From NCBI RefSeq assembly GCF_018860165.1, contig NZ_JAHKNG010000014.1, positions 1 to 64,000 on the forward strand: DNA of 64,000 nt, read 5' to 3'. Positions 9,154 through 17,080 of this stretch are shown here, in pieces (positions within the stretch are counted from its first letter, which is position 1; each line of letters opens with the position of its first letter). The stretch comes from Paracoccus marinaquae (GTDB lineage Bacteria > Pseudomonadota > Alphaproteobacteria > Rhodobacterales > Rhodobacteraceae). The notes under the pieces were generated by a model, which had not been told where the DNA came from, made no database searches, and saw nothing but the letters and a program-made list of their open reading frames with translations. The translations under genes were made by a program, and so were the position numbers.

Positions 9154-10813
9154 ACATCGGGTCGAACAGCGGGTTCCCGAGATCGGTGCCGCGCGCCGGC
9201 AGCGGGCGGCGGGCACTGTCCTCATAGCCGATCTCGAACCGGACCTTGTTGATGCAGACGCGTGGCATCGTTGGCGCAAAGAGATCGAACAGCGCGAAAC
9301 GCTGGGCCCGATCGGGATGCCGGGCGCGGGCGGCCTGCAACACGTCGCGCAGGATTGCGTAGAACTGCGCCTCGGGCAGCCATTGGGCAAGGCGGGCCGA
9401 CAGGAAGCGCAGCGAGGTGACGAAATGCGCGGTCTGGATGTCATGGATGATGACGGCGGGCGGCTTGCGCGGCAGGATGGCCCGGATGTCCGGATCCAGC
9501 CCCTGCATCTGGGGAAAGTCCTGATCCACCAGATCCATGTCGCCCTGGAAATCCTTCAGCATCATGCCGACCGGGCGACCGTCTTCCAGCGTGACGGTGA
9601 TGTTCTGGCCATGGGCGATGAAGCCCACGCCATAGCGCGCCAGCAGCAGCCAGAGCGGGACCACGGTCACCCGGAACAGCGCCGCAAGCCAGGCATCCAG
9701 CGTCATCCCCGCCTGTCGCGCGTAATGCCATGCCAGCGGCGCGCCATCCGCGCCCCGGTGGAACAGGGCGGCGTGCAGAACCGGCGTCGCGCCCCCGGCG
9801 CGGGCTTCGGCACGGTCGCGCCAGATGGCGCCAAGCGCCTCGTGATGGCGGTAAGGTGCATCGGGGCAGCGCGCCATGACCGGATCGCGCCACCACTGCC
9901 CGGCGGCCTCGTGCAGGACGGTGACCCGCGAAAGTGCGGGATCGCTGGCGCAGATTCCGGCAAGCCAGTCCGAAATCGCCGGGCCATGGGCGATGAATTT
10001 CCCCGGCACGCCGCGCCAGGCCGAGGTGTTGAGAATGCCGAGCGCCAGCTTGACATCATAACGCCCGCCCGCGCGGGTCAGCGTGCGGATCGAGGGGGTC
10101 GCGCGAAAGGCGTGCCCCGCCGGTCCCAGCGGGCGGATGCGGCCCGCCGCCTGCTGCGGCAGGGTCAACTGCGCCAGATGTCCGGTCCATTGCCAGGGAT
10201 GCACCGGCATCAGCATGTCCTCGCCGGCTGCCCGGCAAAGGCGCGCGAAATCCGGGCCAAGCGCATCGCGCAGGGCAGGTTCCGCCTCGCCGCTGACCGC
10301 CAGATCCTGCCGCGCCACGGCCAGCCAGAACAGGCGGATCGGCTGCGCTGCCTCGGGCGCGAAGGCCGCGTTCTCGGCCAGGCCCCAGCCCAGCCGCCCG
10401 CGATTGGCCAGCGCCTTCGGATGGCCCTCCAGCGCGGCGTGCAGATCCTCGCCGGGCAGGGCGGTCAGTGCCGTCCCGTCCAGCGCCCCCCATCGTTCCG
10501 CCGTGGCCATGTCCTGGGTCAGCGTGTTGGCAATCTCGCGGATGAACATCGCCTCGGTCGCGGGCGACATGGCCAGTTCGGCGCGGGCATCGGTGATCAG
10601 CCGGAACGGGCAGGTGTCGCCGCCGTCGCGGGCGATGCTGTCGGGGTCGATCTCCAGATTGTCCCAGATGCGCCGCGTGCCGTGAAAGCGCCAGATCGCG
10701 CCCGAGGCCAGACGCAGCACGCCGTCCTGCGGCGCCAGCACATCTTCCCAGGCCAGTTCCGAGATCATCTTGGCCAGAAGCCGGCGCGCAGCCGCGCCGT
10801 AAAGCGCGTTCAC
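9074..10813 (-). CDS. iucC: IucC-like NIS siderophore synthetase
   Basis: A 579-residue IucA/IucC-family synthetase, ATP-dependent enzymes that join a citrate carboxylate to an amine or hydroxylamine. Visible family blocks are MPVHPWQW, FRATPSIRTL and, toward the C-terminus, FIAHGQNITVTLEDG with MLKDFQGDMDL. It starts with GTG overlapping the stop of the acetyltransferase gene (GTGA). Third in an iucA-iucB-iucC order, it probably adds the second N-acetyl-N-hydroxylysine in aerobactin-type synthesis. The iucA/iucC assignment rests on gene order. The 3' end overlaps the convergent SIP gene by 80 bases. Confidence 0.9.
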   Translation of the reverse strand: MNALYGAAARRLLAKMISELAWEDVLAPQDGVLRLASGAIWRFHGTRRIWDNLEIDPDSIARDGGDTCPFRLITDARAELAMSPATEAMFIREIANTLTQDMATAERWGALDGTALTALPGEDLHAALEGHPKALANRGRLGWGLAENAAFAPEAAQPIRLFWLAVARQDLAVSGEAEPALRDALGPDFARLCRAAGEDMLMPVHPWQWTGHLAQLTLPQQAAGRIRPLGPAGHAFRATPSIRTLTRAGGRYDVKLALGILNTSAWRGVPGKFIAHGPAISDWLAGICASDPALSRVTVLHEAAGQWWRDPVMARCPDAPYRHHEALGAIWRDRAEARAGGATPVLHAALFHRGADGAPLAWHYARQAGMTLDAWLAALFRVTVVPLWLLLARYGVGFIAHGQNITVTLEDGRPVGMMLKDFQGDMDLVDQDFPQMQGLDPDIRAILPRKPPAVIIHDIQTAHFVTSLRFLSARLAQWLPEAQFYAILRDVLQAARARHPDRAQRFALFDLFAPTMPRVCINKVRFEIGYEDSARRPLPARGTDLGNPLFDPMSMPAPSPQSSRRPDGLPVSGSPAHQE

Positions 10814-11643
10814 AGCACCCGGCCGAAGAATTCCGACCGCCGGCAGCGCATCAGGGCCGAGCGTTTGTGCGGAAAGTCGAATTCCTTCAGCTTCTCGTAG
10901 GCCAGCGCGTCGGCATAGGCCAGCAGCTTGGCGTTGTCGAAGCGCGGCTCACCGACCAGTTGCGTCGTCATCGGGCAGTCGAGAAACAGGTAATGGCTCA
11001 GCCCGCGCAGCCAGGCGGCGGTCTTGCGGCGGCCCAGATGCCGATATTCGCCGATCAGGCCGTGCCAGCCGCGATCCCAGGGCTGACTGTCGTAATAGGG
11101 GCCAAGCCGATCCTCGCGCGCCCAGTAAGCCTCGAAATAGCCGGCCTCGTCGCCGTCGAAACAGCCGATCAGGGGCAGGCAATGCGGGTCGGCCGCCCGG
11201 CCCTCGAGATAGGCGCGCAACTCGTCGCGGGGCTTGTTTTCCTCCCAGAAGAAGGCGACGCGGGGATCGTTCTGCCAGTGGAAAAAGCGGTCGAGATCCC
11301 GGCCGATATCGACGCTGCGGAACGACACGGTAAGCCTCGCCACCGGGTCGTGCCGTTCATAGACGAGGCCCTCGGGCTTGGGCGCGCGCAGCGGGTGGTC
11401 GCGCCCTTCGGGACCGGGCACGTCCTGCGCCCCAAGCCAGCCCTGCGGCTCATGCGCCAGCCAGAGGGGGGCTGACTGGAAAAAGCCTGCGCGGCTGACG
11501 GTGCCGTCGGGGCGGGCGCAGCGCATCGCCCGCAGCGGCATCCCCGCCGGCAGGCGATAGGTCTGGCATTCGGGATCCGCGAAGGCCCGCTCCATCTCGG
11601 TCCAGATATCGGCGGTGGATCCGGCGGCAGCGGCAGATGTCAT
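10810..11643 (-). CDS. iucB: IucB-like siderophore N-acetyltransferase
   Basis: A 277-residue acetyltransferase of the siderophore type (IucB/RhbD, AlcB domain). The C-terminal half shows the family pattern: FHWQNDPRVAFFWEE, then a GCFDGDEAGYFEAYWA strand, and GWHGLIGEYRH. It should acetylate the N-hydroxylated amine made by IucD. I chose the ATG at 11643, whose ATGA overlaps the iucA stop; the open frame further upstream lies inside iucA and has no homology. Its own stop overlaps the iucC start, so the three genes are tightly coupled. Confidence 0.92.
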   Translation of the reverse strand: MTSAAAAGSTADIWTEMERAFADPECQTYRLPAGMPLRAMRCARPDGTVSRAGFFQSAPLWLAHEPQGWLGAQDVPGPEGRDHPLRAPKPEGLVYERHDPVARLTVSFRSVDIGRDLDRFFHWQNDPRVAFFWEENKPRDELRAYLEGRAADPHCLPLIGCFDGDEAGYFEAYWAREDRLGPYYDSQPWDRGWHGLIGEYRHLGRRKTAAWLRGLSHYLFLDCPMTTQLVGEPRFDNAKLLAYADALAYEKLKEFDFPHKRSALMRCRRSEFFGRVL

Positions 11644-13253
11644 GCGGACGTCCTTTCGAGATGCGCAATCGGGTTGGGAAGGCTCAGGAAACTGGCCAAC
11701 TGGCCGTCGCCGCCGCCATCGGCCTCGTTGATGCCGCGGCGGGACGTGTCGAAATTGCCCTTGCAGGCCAGCCCCTCGCCGTCCAGCAGCGCCTCGTAGA
11801 GGGTCCGGTCGCCGGTGCAGTCCGCACGGGCGGCGACAAGAAAATCGCGCCAGTCCCGCAGCAACCCGTCCTCGGAAGCCAGCCCGTCCAGCGCCAGCGT
11901 GGACAGCAGGTGCATGACGGCGTTGACGACGACGTAATAGGTCAGCAACCGGTCGCCCAGATCGGCGGGAACGCTGTTCTCGGCGCCGGCGCCGAGGCCG
12001 GGGCAATGCGCCTCAAGCGCCTCGTGAAAGCTGTCGATATAGCCGGTGCCCTGGCAATCGCGCAGCCAGACCGAGGCGGGAAACCCCCGGCTGTCCAGCC
12101 CGATCATCATGTTCTGCTGATGCGCCCCGAACAGCAGGCCGTGGCTGGCGCGGATTTCGAGCAGCGGGTGAATGGCCGTCGTCAGGAAGCGGGCGAACCA
12201 CGCCCGCGCCGCGCCGGGCGGGATCAGGCGGGCCAGCGGGCTGATGCCGCCGGGTTCGGGTTCGCACAGGCTGGCCAGCATCACCGGGCCGGGGCGTCCG
12301 GGGTCGCGAAACGGGTTGTCGCGCAGGGAAACCAGCGTTTCGGCGGCGATCCGGCCGTCTCGGATCAGCGCGGCATGGTCGGCTTCGCGCAGGACATGCA
12401 TCTGCGGAAAGCGTCGGTGCAGCACCTGACCGACTGGGCCGGCCAGCAGCACCGCAAGATCGGCGCCGCGCCGCATCTCGCGCGGTTGCAGGATGCGGGT
12501 CGAGTTGGTCAGCCGAAGCGACAGCGAGCACTTCAGCATCACCGGCGCGTGCCAGCCATGCAGCGTCCGCATCGATGAGGTTGCGCGCCATTCGCCCTTT
12601 CCCGAGCCCAGCACCCGGGCGTCTGCCGCCCCGATCAGATCGGCCTCGCGCAGGGCTTGCCATGGATGGACCGGCAGCCGCAGCAGACCCGCCGCGCCCG
12701 CCTCGGGGGCCCGGTCGGCCCGCGCCAGATCCTGCAGTCGCCGTGCCGCGCCGGGCGACATCGTCACGCAATCGGGCGGTGCGGCCAGCCATGTCAGCGC
12801 AAAGCCTGCGCCGAATTCCGGGCCGAATCGGGCTGCCTCGTCGGCGGTCATCTCGTCGCGGCTGCGCGGGTTGGGGTGGCAGGGATGGCCCGCGCGCAGG
12901 GCCGATTCGGCCTGCTGGAAGGTCCATTCGCGGGGGTCGCCTCCTTCGGGCGGCGGGGCACGGCGGATGGCATCGAGGCTGTCCGAAACCCGGGTCGCGA
13001 AGGTGGCACCGAAAGGCCGGGCCAGCAGGGCAAGTGCCTCGGCGACCGAGACCGGTTGCCCTGACAGGCGCAGGCCGGCCCGAAATCGGGTGCGAAACCT
13101 TGTGCGTTCTGCGACAGGTATCAAAAGCGGGCCGTCTTCGGTCGGCACATGCAGAAGGTTCTGCCCGAACTGCGCGCCCGGCAAGGCGTCTTCCCGCAGC
13201 GCCGCGTTCAGAAAGGCATCGAGTGCCGGAACATCGCGCAATTCATCGCCCAA
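11640..13253 (-). CDS. iucA: IucA-like NIS siderophore synthetase
   Basis: An IucA/IucC-family synthetase of about 537 residues with LPVHPWQAL, ATSSMRTLHG and a C-terminal block LFGAHQQNMMIGLD. It probably makes the first citrate-hydroxamate amide. The start is uncertain. The frame is open to a TTG at 13310, but a good minus-strand promoter (TTGACC 13329-13324, TAATAT 13305-13300) would begin transcription downstream of that codon. I therefore prefer the TTG at 13253, which has GGGG six bases before it. It is first in the leftward operon and faces the exporter-iucD operon. Confidence 0.88.
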   Translation of the reverse strand: MGDELRDVPALDAFLNAALREDALPGAQFGQNLLHVPTEDGPLLIPVAERTRFRTRFRAGLRLSGQPVSVAEALALLARPFGATFATRVSDSLDAIRRAPPPEGGDPREWTFQQAESALRAGHPCHPNPRSRDEMTADEAARFGPEFGAGFALTWLAAPPDCVTMSPGAARRLQDLARADRAPEAGAAGLLRLPVHPWQALREADLIGAADARVLGSGKGEWRATSSMRTLHGWHAPVMLKCSLSLRLTNSTRILQPREMRRGADLAVLLAGPVGQVLHRRFPQMHVLREADHAALIRDGRIAAETLVSLRDNPFRDPGRPGPVMLASLCEPEPGGISPLARLIPPGAARAWFARFLTTAIHPLLEIRASHGLLFGAHQQNMMIGLDSRGFPASVWLRDCQGTGYIDSFHEALEAHCPGLGAGAENSVPADLGDRLLTYYVVVNAVMHLLSTLALDGLASEDGLLRDWRDFLVAARADCTGDRTLYEALLDGEGLACKGNFDTSRRGINEADGGGDGQLASFLSLPNPIAHLERTSA

Positions 13254-13271
13254 GGCTGACCCCGTCCCAGT

Positions 13272-13329
13272 TTGGTCTTTCGGACCATTATTCTTTACTA
13301 TATTAGTCAACTTTAAATTGCGAGGTCAA
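13272..13329. promoter_or_regulatory. overlapping divergent siderophore promoters with an operator-like palindrome
   Basis: Minus strand: TTGACC (13329-13324) and TAATAT (13305-13300), 18-bp spacing, reading into iucA. Plus strand: TTGGTC (13272-13277) and TTACTA (13295-13300), 17-bp spacing, reading into the exporter gene. A palindrome, TTTACTA-n3-TAGTCAA (13294-13310, one mismatched arm position), covers both -10 regions. On the minus strand it reads TGA-N9-TAA, five of six bases of the TGA-N9-TCA core known for RirA iron-response sites. One bound iron regulator could silence both operons. Confidence 0.55.
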
Positions 13330-13349
13330 TTGCGGAACCGCCCTAGTCC

Positions 13350-14438
13350 ATGAGGCATCAGATTCAACGCGCCCTTGCGCCGGTGCTGGCCGGCTATGCC
13401 TTCCAGCAGACCGCTTTGATCGGGATGCTGCCGGTGCTGGCGCTGCGTCTGGACCTGCCGCCGGGGCAGGTCGGGCTGGCCATCGGCGCCGGGCTGCTGG
13501 TGTCGGCGGTGATGGGACCGCTGCTGGCCGGCGGCATGACCGCACAAAGGCTGCGCGCCGCGCTGCTGGTTCAGATGCTGGCGTCGCTGGGGCTGATCGC
13601 GCTGCTGCTGGCGCTCGGGCCGGTCGGTGCGACCTTTGCGATCCTGCTGGCGATCCGGGTTTTGCAGGGAACAGCGGCGGCGATCACCCTGGCGGTCGCG
13701 CAGGCCGCAAGCGCGGGCATGGGGCGGCCGGTCGCCGCGCTGGCGCGGCTGCAGGTCGGCCCGGGGCTTGGCCGGGCCCTAGGGGCGGCACTGATCGGGC
13801 CGTTGATCCGGCTGTCCATCGTGCTGCCGATCCTGCCGGCGCTGATCGGCGCGGCGCTCAGCCTCTATCGGCTGGGCGCTGCGGCCAAGCGGATGCCGCT
13901 GCCAGAGGAACGGGGGCTGCGGGCGCCCTGGCTGCTGGCGCTGGCCGTGCCCTTTCTGGTGCAATGCGCGATCGGGGCCGGGCAACTGGGCCTCGGGCCG
14001 CTGCTGGCGCAAAGCTATCCTGCCGCGCAGGCCGCAGCGATCACCGGCATCTGCCTTGGCGCCGGCTATCTGGTGCTGATGCTCGTGCATCTTTTCGTGA
14101 CCCCGGCCGCCACCGCGATCGGCCCGGCCCTTGCGCTGCTGGCCGTCGCTCTGCTGCTGCCGGTTATCTCGCCGCAACCCTCTGTGCTGATTGCCGCCAC
14201 CTCTCTGGCCACCGGTGCGGCCGGGCTGACCATCGCGCGGCACCTGGCACGGGTGATCGCGCTGCGTCCCGAGGCGGCGCGACGCAATGCCGCCTGGCAG
14301 GGCTCGTCGCTGCTGGCCGGGTTGGGGGTGGGGGCCAGCCTGGCCGCGCTGGTCCTGCCGCTGCATCCCGTCGCGCCGTTCCTGCTGGCCGCCGGCTTCG
14401 CCCTGACGACCCTGCTGATCTGCCGGAGGCCGCTGTGA
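13350..14438 (+). CDS. MFS transporter, probable siderophore exporter
   Basis: A 362-residue, very hydrophobic protein with about 10-12 predicted membrane helices and MFS-like composition. It is shorter than a typical 400-residue MFS carrier. It begins MRHQIQRALAPVLAGYAFQQ and has no visible ribosome site, so translation may start from a short leader. It is the first gene of the rightward siderophore operon, and its stop overlaps the iucD start (GTGA). That placement suggests export of the finished siderophore, because a separate RhtX-like importer is present. Substrate is inferred from context only. Confidence 0.75.
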   Translation: MRHQIQRALAPVLAGYAFQQTALIGMLPVLALRLDLPPGQVGLAIGAGLLVSAVMGPLLAGGMTAQRLRAALLVQMLASLGLIALLLALGPVGATFAILLAIRVLQGTAAAITLAVAQAASAGMGRPVAALARLQVGPGLGRALGAALIGPLIRLSIVLPILPALIGAALSLYRLGAAAKRMPLPEERGLRAPWLLALAVPFLVQCAIGAGQLGLGPLLAQSYPAAQAAAITGICLGAGYLVLMLVHLFVTPAATAIGPALALLAVALLLPVISPQPSVLIAATSLATGAAGLTIARHLARVIALRPEAARRNAAWQGSSLLAGLGVGASLAALVLPLHPVAPFLLAAGFALTTLLICRRPL

Positions 14439-15787
14439 CGACGTTCGATCTGTTCGGAGTGGGGCTTGGCCCTTTCAACCTGTCTCTTGCCGCGCTGGCT
14501 GATGGCGTGCCCGGCCTGACCTGCCGCTTTGCCGAGCGTCGGGCGCGCTTTGCCTGGCATCCCGGCCTGATGATCCCGGGCGCGACCATGCAGACCTCGT
14601 TCCTGAAGGACATGGTGACGCCTGTGCAGCCCACCAGCCGCTGGGGCTTTCTCAGCTATCTCGTGGCCCATGGCCGCTTTCACGATTTCATGGCCGCCCG
14701 GTTCGATTGCGCCAGCCGGGCCGAGTTCACTGATTACATGGCCTGGGTCGCGCATGGCCTGGAAAGCGCCAGTTTCGGCGAGGCGATTGCCGAGGTCGAT
14801 CACGACGGCGACGCCTTCACCATCGCCGGCGCGTCGGGAGGACGCTGGCGCAGCCGCGCCCTGTCGCTGGGGGTCGGGCTTGTGCCTCGGATCCCCGCAT
14901 TCGCCTGCCCCGGGACCGGCTGCCTGCATGCCGCGCAATGGCTGGATCGGGCGCCTTCGGTGGCCGCGCGCCGGGTGGTGGTGATCGGCGGCGGCCAGTC
15001 AGGGGCCGAGATCGTGCTGGACCTGCTGGGGCGCCGCGATCCGCCGGCGCATGTCACCTGGATCAGTCGCCGGTCCGGGTTCTGGACGCTGCAGGACGGC
15101 GCCTTCATCGACCAGTTCTTCACCCCCGGCTATATCGCGGCCTGGCGCCGCCAGCCCGGCCCGGTGAGACAAGAGGCTTTGAACGAACAGAAATATGCCA
15201 GCGACGGCATCACCCAAGCGACCGCCGACGCCATCTATCGGGCGGTCTATGATCGCCGCCGCGAGGGTCGGCGCGACGTCGTTCTGCGGCCCGGCCGCGA
15301 GGTGCGGGCGATCCGGGCCGGCAGGCGGGGGCAGGTGATCGAAGCGCGATCGGCCGATGGGACGGTGGAATGCTGCGAGGCCGATCTGGTCGTGCTGGCG
15401 ACCGGCTTCCGGTCCGCCTTTCCCGACTGCCTGCACCCGCTGGCCGCGCGGTTCAGGCAGCAGTTCGACGGGTCGCTGGCGCTGGAGGGCAATTATCGCG
15501 CGATCTGGGACGGCCCGCGCGAGACGCCGCTTTATGCGATGAACCACGGGCGCCACAGCCACGGTATCGCGGATGCCCAGATCAGCCTCGCGGCCTGGCG
15601 CAGTGCGGTGATCCTGAACGACCTGACCGGCCGGCCGCTGTTCGACATCGGTACGGACGGGACGGATCCTGCGCTGGTCGACTGGCCGGGCGCCGCGCCC
15701 GATCCCCTTGCGAGGGACGACAAAAACGCAACATCGGCCGGGCCGCCGCCGTCAAGACGGATTGTCAGCACGGCAATATCTGATTAA
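14435..15787 (+). CDS. iucD: IucD-like lysine N6-monooxygenase
   Basis: A 450-residue flavin monooxygenase of the SidA/IucD/PvdA family. The FAD motif GVGLGPFNLS is at residues 8-17, the NADPH motif VVIGGGQSGAE near residue 181 and the ATGF motif near 322. It hydroxylates the side-chain amine of lysine (or a related diamine) as the first committed step. GTG at 14435 overlaps the exporter stop and has GGAGG at good spacing. No diaminobutyrate aminotransferase/decarboxylase pair (RhbAB) is present, which favours lysine and hence an aerobactin-type product over rhizobactin 1021. Confidence 0.93.
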   Translation: MTTFDLFGVGLGPFNLSLAALADGVPGLTCRFAERRARFAWHPGLMIPGATMQTSFLKDMVTPVQPTSRWGFLSYLVAHGRFHDFMAARFDCASRAEFTDYMAWVAHGLESASFGEAIAEVDHDGDAFTIAGASGGRWRSRALSLGVGLVPRIPAFACPGTGCLHAAQWLDRAPSVAARRVVVIGGGQSGAEIVLDLLGRRDPPAHVTWISRRSGFWTLQDGAFIDQFFTPGYIAAWRRQPGPVRQEALNEQKYASDGITQATADAIYRAVYDRRREGRRDVVLRPGREVRAIRAGRRGQVIEARSADGTVECCEADLVVLATGFRSAFPDCLHPLAARFRQQFDGSLALEGNYRAIWDGPRETPLYAMNHGRHSHGIADAQISLAAWRSAVILNDLTGRPLFDIGTDGTDPALVDWPGAAPDPLARDDKNATSAGPPPSRRIVSTAISD

Positions 15788-15841
15788 AAATCTCTGAATT
15801 CGGCCAGCCCATCTGCCAGCCTTCCACGGGAGGTTGAGCAC

Positions 15842-17080
15842 ATGACGCGGCCGCCGTCGTCCATTTCCGTCGCTCTTGCGGGGCTTTATCTGGCTCAGTC
15901 GGTGCCGCTCTATCTGGTGGCGGCCGCCCTGCCTCCGATCCTGCGTGCGCGCGGCGTCGATCTGGCGGTGATCGGTGCCTTTGGCGTGCTGCTGGCGCCC
16001 TGGGTGCTGAAGGCGGCATGGGCGCCGCTGGTGGACCGGCTGGCGCGGCTGCCCGGGATCGGGCGCAAGGGTGTGGTGGCGATCTGCCTCGTGCTGACCC
16101 TGGCCTGCGTGGCCCTGCTGTCCACGCTTGATCCGGTCACTGACGCGATCCGCTTTTTCCCCATCCTGATGGCCATGTCGCTGTCTTCGGCCACGCAGGA
16201 TATCGCCTCGGATGGCTGGGCGGTCGAGCATCTGCCACCCGAGCAGCAGGCTTTCGGCAATGGCATTCAGGCCGGCGCCGTGGCCTTTGGCGTGCTGATC
16301 GGTGGCTCGGGCACGCTGCTGCTGGTCGATCTTCTGGGCTGGCAGGCGACGCTTCTGAGCATCGCAGCAATTGCCGGTGTTGCCGCGCTGCCCTTCCTGC
16401 TGCTGCCCGAGGCACATGACCGCCGCGACCTGCCGGCCGATTACGGCCGCGCCAGCTTCGGACATTTCCTGTCGCTGCCGATGGCGGGGTCGATGCTGGC
16501 CTTCGCCTTTTTCTTCCGCATGCCCGAGGGGCTGGTGAAGGCGCTGGAGCAGCCCTTCCTGGTCGATCAGGGGTTCAGCCTGTCGCAGGTGGGCCTGATC
16601 ACCGGCGGCTCGGCCGCACTGGTCGGTCTGTTCGGTGCCGCCATCGCCGCCGGGATCATCGACCGGATCGGTCTGCGGCCCTTTTTCGTGGCGCTGATCG
16701 TCGGGCGCACGCTGGCCTTCGCCGCCTTCTTCGCCGCCGCAACGCTGGGCATCGGAACCTGGCCGCTGCTGGCGTTGTCGGGCGTTGATACCTTCCTGCG
16801 CTATGTCGAGATGGTCGGGCTCTATACCGCCTTCATGCGTTTTTCCTCTCTGGCACAGGCGGGAACAGACTTCACCCTTCTGACCTCGGTCAACCTGCTG
16901 ATGTACATGCTGGGCGGCATGATCGCCGGGGCGATGGCCTCGGCCTTCGGCTATGGCCCGGTCTTCGCCCTTGCCGTTGTCCTGTCGGCGCTGACCGGCT
17001 GGATCGCGATGACCCGCCTGCCCGAAGCCGTCCGGCGCCCCGCGCTTTCCCCCGATATCCCGAAGGAGTATCCCGCATGA
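15842..17080 (+). CDS. RhtX/FptX-family siderophore importer (MFS)
   Basis: A 412-residue MFS protein with 12 likely helices, resembling RhtX/FptX, single-component inner-membrane permeases for ferric siderophores related to the AmpG group. Typical segments are ATQDIASDGWAVEHL and the loop near FFFRMPEGLVKALEQPFL. CACGGGAGGTTGAG gives a clear ribosome site. Its stop overlaps the receptor start (ATGA), tying inner- and outer-membrane uptake together. No periplasmic binding protein or ABC permease for iron is in the locus, so this protein likely replaces them. Confidence 0.88.
   Translation: MTRPPSSISVALAGLYLAQSVPLYLVAAALPPILRARGVDLAVIGAFGVLLAPWVLKAAWAPLVDRLARLPGIGRKGVVAICLVLTLACVALLSTLDPVTDAIRFFPILMAMSLSSATQDIASDGWAVEHLPPEQQAFGNGIQAGAVAFGVLIGGSGTLLLVDLLGWQATLLSIAAIAGVAALPFLLLPEAHDRRDLPADYGRASFGHFLSLPMAGSMLAFAFFFRMPEGLVKALEQPFLVDQGFSLSQVGLITGGSAALVGLFGAAIAAGIIDRIGLRPFFVALIVGRTLAFAAFFAAATLGIGTWPLLALSGVDTFLRYVEMVGLYTAFMRFSSLAQAGTDFTLLTSVNLLMYMLGGMIAGAMASAFGYGPVFALAVVLSALTGWIAMTRLPEAVRRPALSPDIPKEYPA

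Noticed and set aside
7039-9444. 801-codon minus-strand frame across the RTX and SIP genes
   Set aside because: It is antisense to two recognisable genes, and its valine/alanine pattern mirrors the RTX repeats.
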